NCBI GenBank assembly: GCA_031179305.1
Contig: JAPSHX010000003.1
Coordinates: 1-64,000, forward strand
Direction of reading: 5' to 3'
Source: Paenarthrobacter sp.
GTDB lineage: Bacteria > Actinomycetota > Actinomycetes > Actinomycetales > Micrococcaceae
DNA: 64,000 bases
Shown piece by piece: positions 17,088 through 26,984 of this stretch (its first letter is position 1; each line of letters opens with the position of its first letter). The translations under genes and the position numbers were made by a program. Under the pieces are notes generated by a model. That model worked only from the letters and a program-made list of their open reading frames with translations, did not search any database and was not told the DNA's origin.

Positions 17088-19118
17088 CTAGCGCAGGAAT
17101 GCTGCCGCGACGCCGGCGTCCACGGGGATGTGCAGGCCGGTGGTGTGCGACAGTTCGTTGCTGGTCAGGACGGACGCAGCGTTGGCTACGTGCTCAGGGA
17201 GGACTTCGCGCTTGAGAAGCGTGCGCTGGGCGTAGTACTTGCCCAGTTCCTGCTCGTCCACGCCATACACAGCTGCGCGCTTGGCGCCCCAGCCGCCGGC
17301 GAAGATGCCCGAGCCGCGGACCACGCCGTCGGGGTTGATGCCGTTGACGCGGACACCGTACTCACCTAGTTCGGCGGCGAGAAGGCGGACCTGGTGGGCT
17401 TGGTCTGCCTTGGTGGCGGAGTAGGCGATGTTGTTCGGACCGGCGAAGACGGAGTTCTTGGAGGAGATGTAGATGATGTCTCCGCCCAGGCCCTGATCGA
17501 TCATCACCTTGGCAGCGGCCCTGGACACCAGGAACGAGCCCTTGGCCATGACGTTGTGCTGGAGGTCCCAGTCCTTCTCCGTGGTTTCCAGCAACGGCTT
17601 GGAGATGGACAGGCCGGCGTTGTTGACCACCAGGTCCAGGCCGCCGAACGCGAGCACGGCCTCTTGGATGGCCGCGGCGATCTGGGATTCGTCGGTCACG
17701 TCCGCCTGGACGCCGATGGCGACGTCGGAGCCGCCCAGTTCCTCGGCAACCTTTTGTGCGTTCTCAAGGTTCAGATCGGCAATGACTACGCACGCGCCGT
17801 CGGACGCCAACCGGGTGGCGATCGCCTTGCCAATACCCGACGCCGCTCCGGTCACCAATGCGATGCGGGTGGCGTGCGACTTGGGCTTGGGCATGCGGGC
17901 GAGCTTGGCTTCTTCCAAGGCCCAGTACTCGATGCGGAATTTCTCGGATTCCTCGATCGGGGCGTAGGTGGAAATGGCCTCGGCGCCGCGCATCACGTTG
18001 ATCGCATTGATGTAGAACTCGCCGGCCACACGTGCGGTCTGCTTGTCCTTGCCGAAGGAGAACATGCCAACACCGGGGATCAGGACGATCGCCGGGTCAG
18101 CTCCCCGCAGCGCCGGTGATTCAGCGTCGGCGTGGCGGTCGTAGTACGCCTGGTAATCCTCACGGTAGGCGGCGTGCAGCTCCTTGAGCCGGTCGATTGA
18201 CTCTTCGATCGAGGCGTCGGCCGGCAGGTCCAACACCAGCGGCTTGACCTTGGTGCGCAGGAAGTGGTCCGGGCAGGACGTGCCCAGCGCGCCAAGGCGG
18301 GGGTGTTCCGTGGACTCGAGGAATTCAAGCACGACGGCGTCATCGCTGAAGTGCCCCAGCTGCGGCTTGTCCGTGGAAGCCAGGCCGCGGATTACCGGTG
18401 CAAGGGCGGCTGCCTTGGCTTTGCGCGCAGCTTCGGGGAGCGCGCCGTAGCCCGGGAGTTTGGCGCCGAAGGGTTCGGCCTTGCCGTTGTCCTTGATGTA
18501 GTTCTCCGCCGCGTCGATGATCCAGAGCGAGTTGGCCTCGGCCTCCTCGCTGGTGGCGCCCCACGCGGTAATGCCGTGGCCGCCCAAAATGGTGCCGATG
18601 GCCTGCGGGTTGGCTTCCTTGATCGCGGCGATGTCCAGGCCGAGCTGGAAACCGGGACGACGCCACGGAACCCACACAACTTTGTCGCCGAACACCTTGG
18701 ACGTCAGCGCCTCGCCGTCCATCGCCGTCGCAATCGCGATGCCCGAGTCCGGGTGCAGATGGTCAACGTGAGCGGCGTCCACCAGGCCGTGCATGGCGGT
18801 ATCGATCGACGGGGCAGCACCGCCCTTGCCGTGCAGGCAGTAATCGAAGGCGGCCACCATCTCGTCTTCACGCTCGACGCCGGGGTAAACGGACTTCAGT
18901 GCCTGCAGCCGGTCCAGCCGGAGTACAGCAAGGTTCTCCGCTCTCAGGGTGCCGAGGTCGCCGCCGGAACCCTTCACCCAGAGGAGTTCGACGTCCTGGC
19001 CTGTTACAGGGTCCTTCTCAATGCCCTTGGCGGAGGTGTTGCCGCCGGCGAAGTTGGTGTTCCGCTTGTCCGCTCCGAGGCGGTTGGAACGGGAAATCAG
19101 TTCTTCAACAGTGCTCAT
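17088..19118 (-). CDS. rhaD: Bifunctional rhamnulose-1-phosphate aldolase / lactaldehyde dehydrogenase-type SDR
   Basis: The 676-residue product is a fusion known from Bacillus and actinobacteria. Residues about 1-400 are a class II aldolase domain (NRLGADKRNTNFAGGNTSAKG at the start, HVDHLHPDSG supplying metal-binding His), cleaving L-rhamnulose 1-phosphate to dihydroxyacetone phosphate and L-lactaldehyde. Residues about 415-676 are a short-chain dehydrogenase with TGAASGIG near 420 and YSATK near 565, which oxidises or reduces lactaldehyde. I chose the ATG at 19118 (MSTVEELISRSNRLG); the open frame upstream lies in the isomerase gene. It lies 4 bases after the rhaI stop and 8 before rhaB. 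Confidence 0.94.
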   Translation of the reverse strand: MSTVEELISRSNRLGADKRNTNFAGGNTSAKGIEKDPVTGQDVELLWVKGSGGDLGTLRAENLAVLRLDRLQALKSVYPGVEREDEMVAAFDYCLHGKGGAAPSIDTAMHGLVDAAHVDHLHPDSGIAIATAMDGEALTSKVFGDKVVWVPWRRPGFQLGLDIAAIKEANPQAIGTILGGHGITAWGATSEEAEANSLWIIDAAENYIKDNGKAEPFGAKLPGYGALPEAARKAKAAALAPVIRGLASTDKPQLGHFSDDAVVLEFLESTEHPRLGALGTSCPDHFLRTKVKPLVLDLPADASIEESIDRLKELHAAYREDYQAYYDRHADAESPALRGADPAIVLIPGVGMFSFGKDKQTARVAGEFYINAINVMRGAEAISTYAPIEESEKFRIEYWALEEAKLARMPKPKSHATRIALVTGAASGIGKAIATRLASDGACVVIADLNLENAQKVAEELGGSDVAIGVQADVTDESQIAAAIQEAVLAFGGLDLVVNNAGLSISKPLLETTEKDWDLQHNVMAKGSFLVSRAAAKVMIDQGLGGDIIYISSKNSVFAGPNNIAYSATKADQAHQVRLLAAELGEYGVRVNGINPDGVVRGSGIFAGGWGAKRAAVYGVDEQELGKYYAQRTLLKREVLPEHVANAASVLTSNELSHTTGLHIPVDAGVAAAFLR

Positions 19119-19122
19119 CTTT

Positions 19123-20289
19123 TTACGCGCCCCATCCGGCTTGCTGGCCGCCTGCGCGGTCCTCATTGATCTTCTTCTGGTAACCGCTGGCCTTGTAGGC
19201 GGCCATCGGATCGGCGGGGAGGCCGCGGGATTCGCGCCACTCGGCCAAGGCAGGGCGGACATCGGTGTAGAAGGCATCGTTGAAGATGCCGTTCGCGGCC
19301 AGGACATCGCCGGTACGCTGGGCTTCGGACAACGCCGCAGTGTCCACGAGCAGCGCGCGGGCCGTCATTTCCTGAACGTTGAGCACCGAGCGGATCTGGC
19401 CGGGGATCTTCTCCTCAAGGTTGTGGCACTGGTCCAGCATCAACGCGACGCCCGAATCCTTGCCGAAACCGCCCCCGCGGATGACCTCGTGCATGATGCG
19501 GAACAGCTGGAACGGGTCGGCTGCTCCCACAATGAGGTCGTCGTCCGCGTAGAAGCGGGAGTTGAAGTCAAAGGAGCCGAGCTTCCCGAGGCGCAGGAGC
19601 TGCATCACGATGAACTCGATGTTGGTACCCGGTGCGTGGTGGCCGGTGTCCAGGCAGACGAACGCCTTCTCGCCCAGGGCAAGGGTCTGCGCGTAGGAAG
19701 TGCCCCAGTCCGGAACATCGGTGTGGTAGAAAGCGGGCTCGAAGAACTTGTACTCCAGGACCAATCGCTGCTCGTCGCCCAGGCCCGCGTAGATCTCCTG
19801 AAGGGACTCAGCCAGACGGTCCTGGCGGCCGCGGATATCGTCCTGGCCAGGGTAGTTGGTGCCGTCAGCCAGCCAGATCTTCAGGTCCTGGGACCCGGTG
19901 GCGTGCATGATTTCGATGCACTCAAGGTGGTGGTCGATTGCGCGACGGCGCACGGACTCGTTGGACGAGGTCAGGGAGCCGAACTTGTACTCGTCATCCT
20001 GGAAAGTGTTGGAGTTGATAGTGCCCAGTCCAACGCCCAAGCCGGCGGCGTATTCGCGCAGCGCGGAGTAGTCGTCCACCTTGTCCCACGGAATGTGCAG
20101 AGCAACGGTAGGCGCCAAGCCGGTGAGCTCGTGGACCTTGGCGGCGTCGGCAATCTTTTCCTGGACGGTGCGCGGAGTGCCCGGTGTGCCGAAGACCTTG
20201 AACCGGGTCCCGGAGTTTCCGTAGGCCCAGGACGGCACTTCAATGGCCAGTTCCCCTAGGCGGCCCAGGGCCGATTCTGTGGTGTTCAT
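19123..20289 (-). CDS. rhaI: L-rhamnose isomerase
   Basis: The 388-residue TIM-barrel enzyme interconverts L-rhamnose and L-rhamnulose. Length and motifs (ELAIEVPSWAYGNSGTRF at about 13-30, ALHIPWDK, GSLTSSNESVR, KIWLADGTNYPGQDD) match the Bacillus/Pseudomonas-type RhaI rather than the E. coli RhaA form. Metal-site residues are expected in VLEYKFFEPAFYHTD and the HHAPGTNIE segment, where Asp and His are present. It is second in the rha operon, 11 bases after rhaM and 4 before the aldolase/dehydrogenase. Confidence 0.95.
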   Translation of the reverse strand: MNTTESALGRLGELAIEVPSWAYGNSGTRFKVFGTPGTPRTVQEKIADAAKVHELTGLAPTVALHIPWDKVDDYSALREYAAGLGVGLGTINSNTFQDDEYKFGSLTSSNESVRRRAIDHHLECIEIMHATGSQDLKIWLADGTNYPGQDDIRGRQDRLAESLQEIYAGLGDEQRLVLEYKFFEPAFYHTDVPDWGTSYAQTLALGEKAFVCLDTGHHAPGTNIEFIVMQLLRLGKLGSFDFNSRFYADDDLIVGAADPFQLFRIMHEVIRGGGFGKDSGVALMLDQCHNLEEKIPGQIRSVLNVQEMTARALLVDTAALSEAQRTGDVLAANGIFNDAFYTDVRPALAEWRESRGLPADPMAAYKASGYQKKINEDRAGGQQAGWGA

Positions 20290-20300
20290 GCTTGTTCCTT

Positions 20301-20693
20301 TTAGTATTCGTTGGCTGGGTCTTTGTCTAGCTGTGCGGAGGCTGCCGCGTCCGTGACGTTGGCTGTGGCAGCCAGTTGATCTTCGAGGTTGAAAACTTCT
20401 TCGACGATCTCGAACCCCTGATCCGGAGGGACGTCGCTGTTCGCGAAGAGCGTTGCCATCTCGGCTTGCCAGCGGGCGTTGACCTCAGTCGCTGCCATTC
20501 GGGCCTGGGCCGCCTCGTAGTCTTCGCATTCCAAGTAGCCGATCAATTGGCCGTCCGGTGCTAGGAACAGTGAGTAGTTATTCCACCCGGCGTTCTTCAG
20601 CGCTGACAGCATCTCCGGCCATACTGTTGCGTGGCGTTGCTTGTATTCGGCCATCAGTTCCGGCTGGACTGAGGAGCGGAAACAAACCCTCAT
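20301..20693 (-). CDS. rhaM: L-rhamnose mutarotase
   Basis: The 130-residue product matches RhaM, which interconverts alpha and beta anomers of L-rhamnose. Family residues visible are RHATVWPEM (His and Trp, about 20-28), the NYSLFL strand and LIGYLECEDYE (about 51-61). The C-terminal 25 residues (after EEVFNLE) are an Ala-rich extension beyond the usual 104. It is the first gene of the minus-strand rha operon and is divergent from a LacI-type regulator, with an inverted repeat between them. Confidence 0.93.
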   Translation of the reverse strand: MRVCFRSSVQPELMAEYKQRHATVWPEMLSALKNAGWNNYSLFLAPDGQLIGYLECEDYEAAQARMAATEVNARWQAEMATLFANSDVPPDQGFEIVEEVFNLEDQLAATANVTDAAASAQLDKDPANEY

Positions 20694-20718
20694 TGGCTGT
20701 TCTCCAAGGTTACTCGTT

Positions 20719-20748
20719 TTTGAATCGTTTCATTTGTTACGATTCAAA
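20719..20748. promoter_or_regulatory. Candidate rha operator
   Basis: TTTGAATCG (20719-20727) is repeated in inverted form as CGATTCAAA (20740-20748). The left part also forms TGAATCGTTTCA, a CG-centred LacI-type half-palindrome. It lies in the divergent region between rhaM and the LacI gene. Confidence 0.65.
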
Positions 20749-20819
20749 TTACCCTCGCAAGCGTGGGGGTGTCAAGGCGTTTCCAGCACATTGACGTCAG
20801 CCAACGGAGATCGGAAAGC

Positions 20820-21836
20820 ATGTCCCAGACAGCGAGCATCAAAGACGTTGCCACCCACGCCCAGGTAGCAGTGGGAACTGTTTCCAATGTGCTGAATTAT
20901 CCGGACCGGGTTTCGCAGCGGACCAAGGAACGCGTCCTGAAATCCATTGCCGAACTTGGCTTCGTCCGCAACGACGCCGCCCGTCAGCTCCGCGCCGGCC
21001 AGAGCCGGACCATCGGCTTGATCGTGCTCGACGTCGGAAACCCCTTCTTCTCCTCCGTGGCTCGTGCGGCGGAAGATGCGGCGGCAGCCCTGGGCAGCGT
21101 TGTGCTGGTGGGGGATAGCGGCCAGGATGCTTCGCGCGAAGCGCACTATATGGACCTGTTCCAGGAGCAGCGTGTCCAAGGCTTGCTGATTTCGCCGGTC
21201 GGCGACGTTGGTCAGCGAATCGATACCCTGCGCGAACGGGGAGTCCCAACGGTCCTCGTGGATGAACTCGCCGACACCGAGCGTTGCAGCTCAGTCTCCG
21301 TGGATGATGAGGAAGGCGGGTATCTGGCCGCCAAGCACCTGCTGGACACGGGCCGCCGTCGTCTTGCTTTTGTTGGCACGCCCTCCATCCGCCAGGTGGC
21401 CAGCCGACTCAAGGGCGCGCAGCGTGCCGTCAGTGAAGTGTCGGATGCCGGCATCGAGGTGCTCGACTCCGAAGGGCAGACCGTCCTGACCGGCCGAAAA
21501 GTGGGCAACAGCCTGGTGGAACGCTCCCCGGAAGAGCGGCCCGAAGCCGTCTTCTGCTCCAACGACCTCCTGGCCCTCGGAGTCATGCAATCCCTGACCA
21601 TGCTGCGGACCGTTCGTATTCCGGAGGACATCGCCCTCATCGGCTACGACGACATCGACTTCGCCATCTCCGCAGTGGTGCCATTGTCGTCCATCCGCCA
21701 GCCCACCGAGGCGCTGGGCCGGACGGCGATCGAGCTGCTCGCGGAGGAGCAGGAAAGCGGTGGGACCAAGCACCGGTCCGTGGTGTTCACCCCGGAATTG
21801 GTGGTCCGTCAAAGCACCGCCGGCGCACCCAAGTAG
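20820..21836 (+). CDS. LacI-family transcriptional regulator (probable rhamnose operon regulator)
   Basis: The 338-residue product has a LacI helix-turn-helix (IKDVATHAQVAVGTVSNVLN, about 6-25, with hinge FVRNDAARQL) and a periplasmic-binding-like effector domain. The ATG at 20820 follows GGAAAG and gives the normal N-terminus; an upstream GTG at 20763 is in the operator region. It is divergent from the rha operon and an inverted repeat lies between them, so it probably represses or controls rhaM-rhaI-rhaD-rhaB. Its last three codons and stop (CCC-AAG-TAG) lie inside copy 2 of the 66-bp palindromic repeat. Confidence 0.93.
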   Translation: MSQTASIKDVATHAQVAVGTVSNVLNYPDRVSQRTKERVLKSIAELGFVRNDAARQLRAGQSRTIGLIVLDVGNPFFSSVARAAEDAAAALGSVVLVGDSGQDASREAHYMDLFQEQRVQGLLISPVGDVGQRIDTLRERGVPTVLVDELADTERCSSVSVDDEEGGYLAAKHLLDTGRRRLAFVGTPSIRQVASRLKGAQRAVSEVSDAGIEVLDSEGQTVLTGRKVGNSLVERSPEERPEAVFCSNDLLALGVMQSLTMLRTVRIPEDIALIGYDDIDFAISAVVPLSSIRQPTEALGRTAIELLAEEQESGGTKHRSVVFTPELVVRQSTAGAPK

Positions 21837-21893
21837 GTCGCAAATCAGGTCGTTTTCAGCGCTCATAACGACGCGATCTGCGACCCAGTTGGG
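21828..21893. repeat. 66-bp palindromic repeat, copy 2
   Basis: Centre AGCGCT is at 21858-21863; the outer arms begin CCCAAGTAGGTCGCA and end TGCGACCCAGTTGGG. The inner arms are less perfect than in copy 1. The element supplies the stop codon of the LacI gene and ends 4 bases before the stop of the convergent epimerase gene. Confidence 0.9.
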
Positions 21894-21896
21894 TAG

Positions 21897-22793
21897 CTAC
21901 AGGGCGTAGATGCTCCAGGACGCAGTGTGTTCGGCGCCGGGTTCGAGTCGGATCAGATCCGTGCCGCTGTTGAAGGCATCCGGCGGGCACGTCATGGGCT
22001 CCACGGCAAGGCCGATTCGGCTCGGAACGGGTGCGGGCTTATCTGCCGTATGGATCTGCAGCCAAGGGCAGCTTTCGTCCCAGGACATCCCGACGCCGGT
22101 GCCCGCCGGGTCGCGTAGCGACAGCCGCGCCAGCCCGCCGTCGAACGCTATTCCTGTGAAAGCATGATCGATCTCGGTGCTGCCGATGGCGCGCGCCGAG
22201 CGGAAGTCGAACTCGTGGCCTTCCACGCCCACGACACCCACGGGCAGAAGCCGGTCCGGAGTGACTTCCAGGAAAGAGTCGGCGGCGAACTCGAGAACCC
22301 ACTCATTAAGTGGTGACGTGCCGGCCACAAGGTAAGGGTGCGGGCAAACGCCATAGGGGGCAGCGACGTCGGCGGCGTTCCGGGCTGTGACGGACGTATG
22401 AAGTCCGGCATCGTCAAGGCTGAATCGGGCCGACAGCTCCAGCACGAACGGGTATCCCGCCGTGGGCCCCACCGTGCAGGTTAAAGTCAGCGATCCGGCG
22501 TCGGACTCTTTCGCGGCCCAATCGAGAGGGAAGGCCAGCCCGTGCAGGGCAGTGGCCCGCTCCGGTTCGTTGATTGCCACGTGGTGCTGGGCGCCGTCGA
22601 AGCTGTACGTGCCGTCGGCGATCCGGTTCGGCCACGGCGCGGCAATAACGCCACGGTAGTCCGGGATCGGACCACCCTCCGGAAACGGGACAACGAGATC
22701 GCGGCCTTCAAAGCGCAGGACGCGCAGCGCGGCCGCGCGGGCGGCAACAACTGCCGTGTAGCCGCCCGCGCTCAGCGTGAATTCGGTGCTCAC
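21897..22793 (-). CDS. Aldose 1-epimerase family protein
   Basis: The 298-residue product resembles galactose mutarotases: an [10 protein letters not shown] segment near residues 50-60 (the family's Arg), [11 protein letters not shown] with the conserved His near 78, and a C-terminal half with [13 protein letters not shown] (second His) and the base-bearing [19 protein letters not shown]. The start is GTG at 22793, overlapping the araA stop as GTGA, so it is the last gene of the ara operon. It probably interconverts sugar anomers, plausibly of arabinose. It converges on the LacI gene with repeat copy 2 between. Confidence 0.88.
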   Translation of the reverse strand: MSTEFTLSAGGYTAVVAARAAALRVLRFEGRDLVVPFPEGGPIPDYRGVIAAPWPNRIADGTYSFDGAQHHVAINEPERATALHGLAFPLDWAAKESDAGSLTLTCTVGPTAGYPFVLELSARFSLDDAGLHTSVTARNAADVAAPYGVCPHPYLVAGTSPLNEWVLEFAADSFLEVTPDRLLPVGVVGVEGHEFDFRSARAIGSTEIDHAFTGIAFDGGLARLSLRDPAGTGVGMSWDESCPWLQIHTADKPAPVPSRIGLAVEPMTCPPDAFNSGTDLIRLEPGAEHTASWSIYAL

Positions 22794-24325
22794 AGGCCGC
22801 CGGCCAGCTTGTAATAGGCGGCGTTCCAGTTGAGCTCTTTCTTGAACTGTTTGATGGTGGTGCCTTCGTCGATGGTGAGGAGTTCGGTCTTGGCGATTTC
22901 GGCGAAGTCCTCGAACACGTCCAGGCCCACCTGCGTGGACAATACCGTGTGGTGCGCTGCGCCTGCGGTGAGCCACGCTGCGGCCGAGGTAGCGAAGTTG
23001 GGCTTTGGTTCCCAAAGTGCGCGGGCTACGGGCAGGTTGGGGAGTGGCTGGTCGAGGTCGACGACGTCCACCACGTTGGCGACCAAGCGGAACCGATCGC
23101 GCATATCGGACAACGCGACGACGATGCCGGGGCCAGCGTCGGTGTCGAACACCATGCGAACGGGGTCTTCCTTGCCGCCGATGCCCAGCGGGTGGATCTC
23201 AACACGCGGCTTTTTGGCCGTGAGTGACGGGCAGACCTCCAGCATGTGCGCGCCAAGGATCTTCTCGGAGCCGGGCTCAAGGTGGTACGTGTAGTCCTCC
23301 ATGAGTGACGCTCCACCGGGCAGGTCGCCGCCCATCACCTTGGCGGCGCGGACCAGGATGGCAGTTTTCCAGTCACCCTCGGCGCCGAAACCGTAACCGT
23401 CGGCCATGAGGCGCTGGACGGCCATTCCGGGAAGTTGTCGCAGCGCGCCCAGGTCCTCGAACGACGTCGTGAAAGCTGCGGACCCGTTGGCTTCCAGGAA
23501 GCTGCGGAGACCCAGCTCGATCCTGGCGCTGTAACGCAGCGACTCGTGACGGTCACCGCCTGCTTTGAGTTCGTCAACCACCTCGTAGAGGTGCTCGTAC
23601 TCGGCCACCAAGGCATCGACGTCGGACTCCGCGGTGCCGTGGACAGCGTCGGCGAGCTCGTTCACGGACCAGGTGTTCACCGAGACGCCGAAGCGGAGCT
23701 CGCCTTCGGTCTTGTCGCCTTCGGTGACGGCGACGTTGCGCATGTTGTCGCCGAAGCGGGTCAACTTCAGCGTGCGGACGGCCGCCCATCCGGCCGAGGC
23801 GCGCTGCCACGCGCCCACCTGACGGGCCACCTCGGGATTGCTGACATGCCCGACGACGGTCTTCCGCGGCACGCCGAGGCGCGATTGGATATATCCGAAT
23901 TCCCGGTCGCCGTGCGCTGCCTGGTTGAGGTTCATGAAGTCGAAATCGATGTCAGCCCAAGGAAGGTCCCGGTTGGCCTGCGTGTGCAGGTGTAGCAGGG
24001 GCTTGCGCAGGGCGTCCAGGCCCTGGATCCACATCTTTGCGGGGCTGAACGTGTGCATCCACGCCGTCACGCCGATCACGGAATCGTCCGAGTTGGCCTC
24101 CAGCGCAGTGCGACGAATGGCGTCGGAATCGGTGAGGACAGGCTTCCACACAAGCTTGACCGGAACGTTGTTGTTGGCATTGAGGACGTTGGCAATCTCC
24201 TGCGACTGCGCTGCGACCTGCTTGAGGACGTCCTCGCCGTAGAGGTGCTGGCTGCCCGTGAGGAACCAGACCTCGTACTGATCGAGGGAAGTGTTGTTAG
24301 CGGAAGTACTGACGGCGGTAGGCAT
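22790..24325 (-). CDS. araA: L-arabinose isomerase
   Basis: The 511-residue enzyme converts L-arabinose to L-ribulose. Typical features are visible: [18 protein letters not shown] (about 17-34), the [16 protein letters not shown] segment, and [10 protein letters not shown] near residues 320-330 with the metal-binding Glu. Length matches the family (about 500). It is third in the operon araB-araD-araA-epimerase, 58 bases after araD. Confidence 0.96.
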   Translation of the reverse strand: MPTAVSTSANNTSLDQYEVWFLTGSQHLYGEDVLKQVAAQSQEIANVLNANNNVPVKLVWKPVLTDSDAIRRTALEANSDDSVIGVTAWMHTFSPAKMWIQGLDALRKPLLHLHTQANRDLPWADIDFDFMNLNQAAHGDREFGYIQSRLGVPRKTVVGHVSNPEVARQVGAWQRASAGWAAVRTLKLTRFGDNMRNVAVTEGDKTEGELRFGVSVNTWSVNELADAVHGTAESDVDALVAEYEHLYEVVDELKAGGDRHESLRYSARIELGLRSFLEANGSAAFTTSFEDLGALRQLPGMAVQRLMADGYGFGAEGDWKTAILVRAAKVMGGDLPGGASLMEDYTYHLEPGSEKILGAHMLEVCPSLTAKKPRVEIHPLGIGGKEDPVRMVFDTDAGPGIVVALSDMRDRFRLVANVVDVVDLDQPLPNLPVARALWEPKPNFATSAAAWLTAGAAHHTVLSTQVGLDVFEDFAEIAKTELLTIDEGTTIKQFKKELNWNAAYYKLAGGL

Positions 24326-24383
24326 GAGGTGCTCCTGGAGTGTGGTGGTCCGAATTGTCTAAGTCGCTGTAAGCGGCGGCGCT

Positions 24384-25091
24384 TTAGCGGCCGTAAACGT
24401 TCTGGTATCGGTCGTAGAGGGACTCAATCTTGGCTTGGTCGATAGGCAGCGGCTCGCCGAGTTGGCGGGAAATGTGGACTGTCCTGGCCACTTCCTCGCA
24501 CATGACCGCAGCCTTGACGGCGTCGCGGGCGGACTTGCCGATGGTGAAGGGGCCATGGTTCTGCATGAGCACCGCGGGGGAGTTGGAGTTCTTCAGCGTC
24601 TCCACGATGCCTTGGCCGATGGAATCGTCGCCGATCAACGCGAACGGTCCCACCGGGATGGGCCCGCCGAATTCGTCGCCCATCATGGTCAGCACGCAGG
24701 GGATTTCCTCGCCGCGGGCAGCCCAGGCCGTGGCATAGGTGGAGTGCGTGTGGACCACGCCACCCACCTTCGGCATATGGCGGTAGACGTACGCGTGCGC
24801 GGCGGTATCCGATGACGGAGAAAGGTTCGGGTTACCCCAGTCCACGGTCCCTGCGCTGCCGGTGTTCATTCCCCGCACAGGTGTGCCATAAAGGTCGGTG
24901 ACCACCATGAGCTCGGGTGTCAGGTTGTCATAGGAGACGCCGGATGGCTTGATGACCATGAGGTCATGTCCCGGGATCCGACCCGAAACGTTGCCGGCGG
25001 TCCAAACCACAAGTTCGTACCGCGTCAGTTCGGCGTGCAGCTCGCACACTTCCCTGCGGACCTTCGCGATGGTTTCCAGAAGGGTGCTCAT
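24384..25091 (-). CDS. araD: L-ribulose-5-phosphate 4-epimerase
   Basis: The 235-residue class II aldolase/epimerase converts L-ribulose 5-phosphate to D-xylulose 5-phosphate. Motifs are WTAGNVSGR (phosphate-binding, about 30-38), KPSGV, TAAHAYVYRHMPKVGGVVHTHS with zinc His residues, and a third His in MQNHGPF (about 177-183). Its ATG overlaps the araB stop by 4 bases (ATGA), so the two are coupled. Confidence 0.96.
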   Translation of the reverse strand: MSTLLETIAKVRREVCELHAELTRYELVVWTAGNVSGRIPGHDLMVIKPSGVSYDNLTPELMVVTDLYGTPVRGMNTGSAGTVDWGNPNLSPSSDTAAHAYVYRHMPKVGGVVHTHSTYATAWAARGEEIPCVLTMMGDEFGGPIPVGPFALIGDDSIGQGIVETLKNSNSPAVLMQNHGPFTIGKSARDAVKAAVMCEEVARTVHISRQLGEPLPIDQAKIESLYDRYQNVYGR

Positions 25092-26833
25092 GCCGTGGCT
25101 CCTTCCAAGGTGCTGGACTGGGTGGCTCCGTTTACCGAACTCTGTTGTCCTGAACCTTGGATAGCGGCGCGCTGAATGGCCTTGAGGCGGTGCATGACGT
25201 TGTTGGTGCCGCGGCCGAAGTAATCGTGCAGAGCTTTGTATTCCTGGAAGAGGACCTCGTAGGCGGCAACGTCTTCGGGGATGGGGGTGTAGACGGCACC
25301 GGGAGCAGCTGCCATGGCGGCGGCTGCTTCACGGATGTCCTTGTACTTCCTGGCAGCAACAGCGGCGTGGATTGCGGAGCCCAGGGCAGGACCCTGCTCA
25401 GATCCGATCGTAGAGAGCTGCAGGCCGGTGACGTCGGCGTAGACCTGCATCAGGAACTTGTTCTTCAGCAGCCCGCCGGCCACGATGAATTCCTTGACGG
25501 GAACACCCGAATCGCGGAACGCATCCACGATGGTGCGGGTTCCGAAGGCTGTGGCTTCCAGCAGCGCCCGGTACGTGTCCTCAGGCTTGGTGGCCAGGGT
25601 CTGGCCCACCACCACGCCGGAAAGTTCGTGGTCAACCAGCACTGAACGGTTGCCGGAGTGCCAGTCCAGGGCGATCAGTCCGTGCTCGCCGATGGCCTGC
25701 TTTTCTGCGAGTCCGGTGAGGTATTCGTGGATGCCCAGGCCTTGATCTTTGGCGGCCTGGTGGTATTCCGGCGGGACCCCGTTCTTGGTGAACCAACCGA
25801 ATATGTCGCCGACTCCGGACTGGCCTGCTTCGTAACCCCACAACCCGTCCACGATGCCGCCGTCCACGACTCCACACATGCCTGGGACTTCGCGGAGGAC
25901 GTCGCCGTTCATTACGTGGCAGGTGGAAGTGCCCATGATCGCTACGAGCTGTCCTGGTTCAACGGCGTTCGCGGCCGGCGCGCTGACGTGGGCGTCCACG
26001 TTTCCTACAGCCACCGCGATTCCCGCCGGAAGCCCGGTCCAAGCGGCGGCTTCTTCAGTGAGGTAACCGGCGGCGTCACCCAAGCGGCCGATGGTGTGTT
26101 CGAGTTTGCTGCTGACGAAGTCTTTGAAATCAGCGTTCAGCGCGGCCAGGAAGTCCTCGGACGGGTACTTTCCATCCTGGTAAATGCCCTTATAGCCAGC
26201 GGTGCAGGCGTTGCGGACGTAACTGCCGCAAAGCTGCCAAACGATCCAGTCGGCAGCCTCAACCCAGTGATCCATGGCGCCGTAGACCTCCGGATCCTCC
26301 TCGAGGAGCTGCAGCCCTTTAGCGAACTCCCACTCAGAGGAAATCAGGCCTCCATACCGGGGAAGCCAGGACTCGCCGCGTTCTTCGGCGAGCTGGTTGA
26401 TGCGGTCCGCTTGGGGCTGGGCCGCGTGGTGGCGCCACAGTTTGACGAACGCGTGCGGCCGGTCCGCGAAGCGTTCCAGCTCGTTCAGCGGCGTTCCGTC
26501 CGCCGTCGTCGGAACCATGGTGCATGCGGTGAAGTCGGTAGCGATGCCCACCACATTTTCCGGATTGATTCCGGCATCGGCGACGGCGGCCGGTACAGCA
26601 TTGCGCAGGACATCGCGGTAATCGTTGGGCACCTGGAGAGCCCAGTCCGCGGGGAGGCGCTGGCCGGTGCCCGGGAGCTTTTCCGTCACGACGGCGTGCG
26701 GATACTCGAACACGCCGCTGCCGAGTTCGGCTCCGTCCGAAACGCGCACGACGACGGCGCGGCCGGACAAAGTGCCGTAGTCCACGCCGATGACGAACTG
26801 CTCGTCCAGCGGGAGATTTTCAAAGGTATTCAT
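25088..26833 (-). CDS. araB: Ribulokinase
   Basis: The 581-residue FGGY-family kinase phosphorylates L-ribulose. The N-terminus has FVIGVDYGTLSGRAVVV (about 13-29) and the characteristic DFTACTMVPTTADGTPL; the C-terminal domain has EFIVAGGLLKNKFLMQVYADV (about 470-490). Length fits AraB (about 560-570) with a short Gln/Ser-rich tail. It is the first gene of the ara operon, and an operator-like palindrome lies about 75 bases upstream of its start. Confidence 0.96.
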   Translation of the reverse strand: MNTFENLPLDEQFVIGVDYGTLSGRAVVVRVSDGAELGSGVFEYPHAVVTEKLPGTGQRLPADWALQVPNDYRDVLRNAVPAAVADAGINPENVVGIATDFTACTMVPTTADGTPLNELERFADRPHAFVKLWRHHAAQPQADRINQLAEERGESWLPRYGGLISSEWEFAKGLQLLEEDPEVYGAMDHWVEAADWIVWQLCGSYVRNACTAGYKGIYQDGKYPSEDFLAALNADFKDFVSSKLEHTIGRLGDAAGYLTEEAAAWTGLPAGIAVAVGNVDAHVSAPAANAVEPGQLVAIMGTSTCHVMNGDVLREVPGMCGVVDGGIVDGLWGYEAGQSGVGDIFGWFTKNGVPPEYHQAAKDQGLGIHEYLTGLAEKQAIGEHGLIALDWHSGNRSVLVDHELSGVVVGQTLATKPEDTYRALLEATAFGTRTIVDAFRDSGVPVKEFIVAGGLLKNKFLMQVYADVTGLQLSTIGSEQGPALGSAIHAAVAARKYKDIREAAAAMAAAPGAVYTPIPEDVAAYEVLFQEYKALHDYFGRGTNNVMHRLKAIQRAAIQGSGQQSSVNGATQSSTLEGATA

Positions 26834-26906
26834 GGGGTCTCCATCCGGCTGGCCAAGGCCTCATTGCCGGGGGTCGGGGTGGAAAACGAAAGAAGGTCTG
26901 ATGCAA

Positions 26907-26922
26907 TTGTTAGCGCTCACAA
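26907..26922. promoter_or_regulatory. Candidate ara operator (LacI type)
   Basis: TTGTTAGCGCTCACAA is a 16-bp near-perfect palindrome with one mismatched pair, centred on GC. It lies about 75 bases upstream of araB and downstream of a LacI gene on the same strand, which is the likely binder. Confidence 0.65.
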
Positions 26923-26984
26923 CTTTGATGTCAAGAGCAGGCTACATCGAAGTGGTACTTATGGCGGGGTCAGCCGCATGCGCC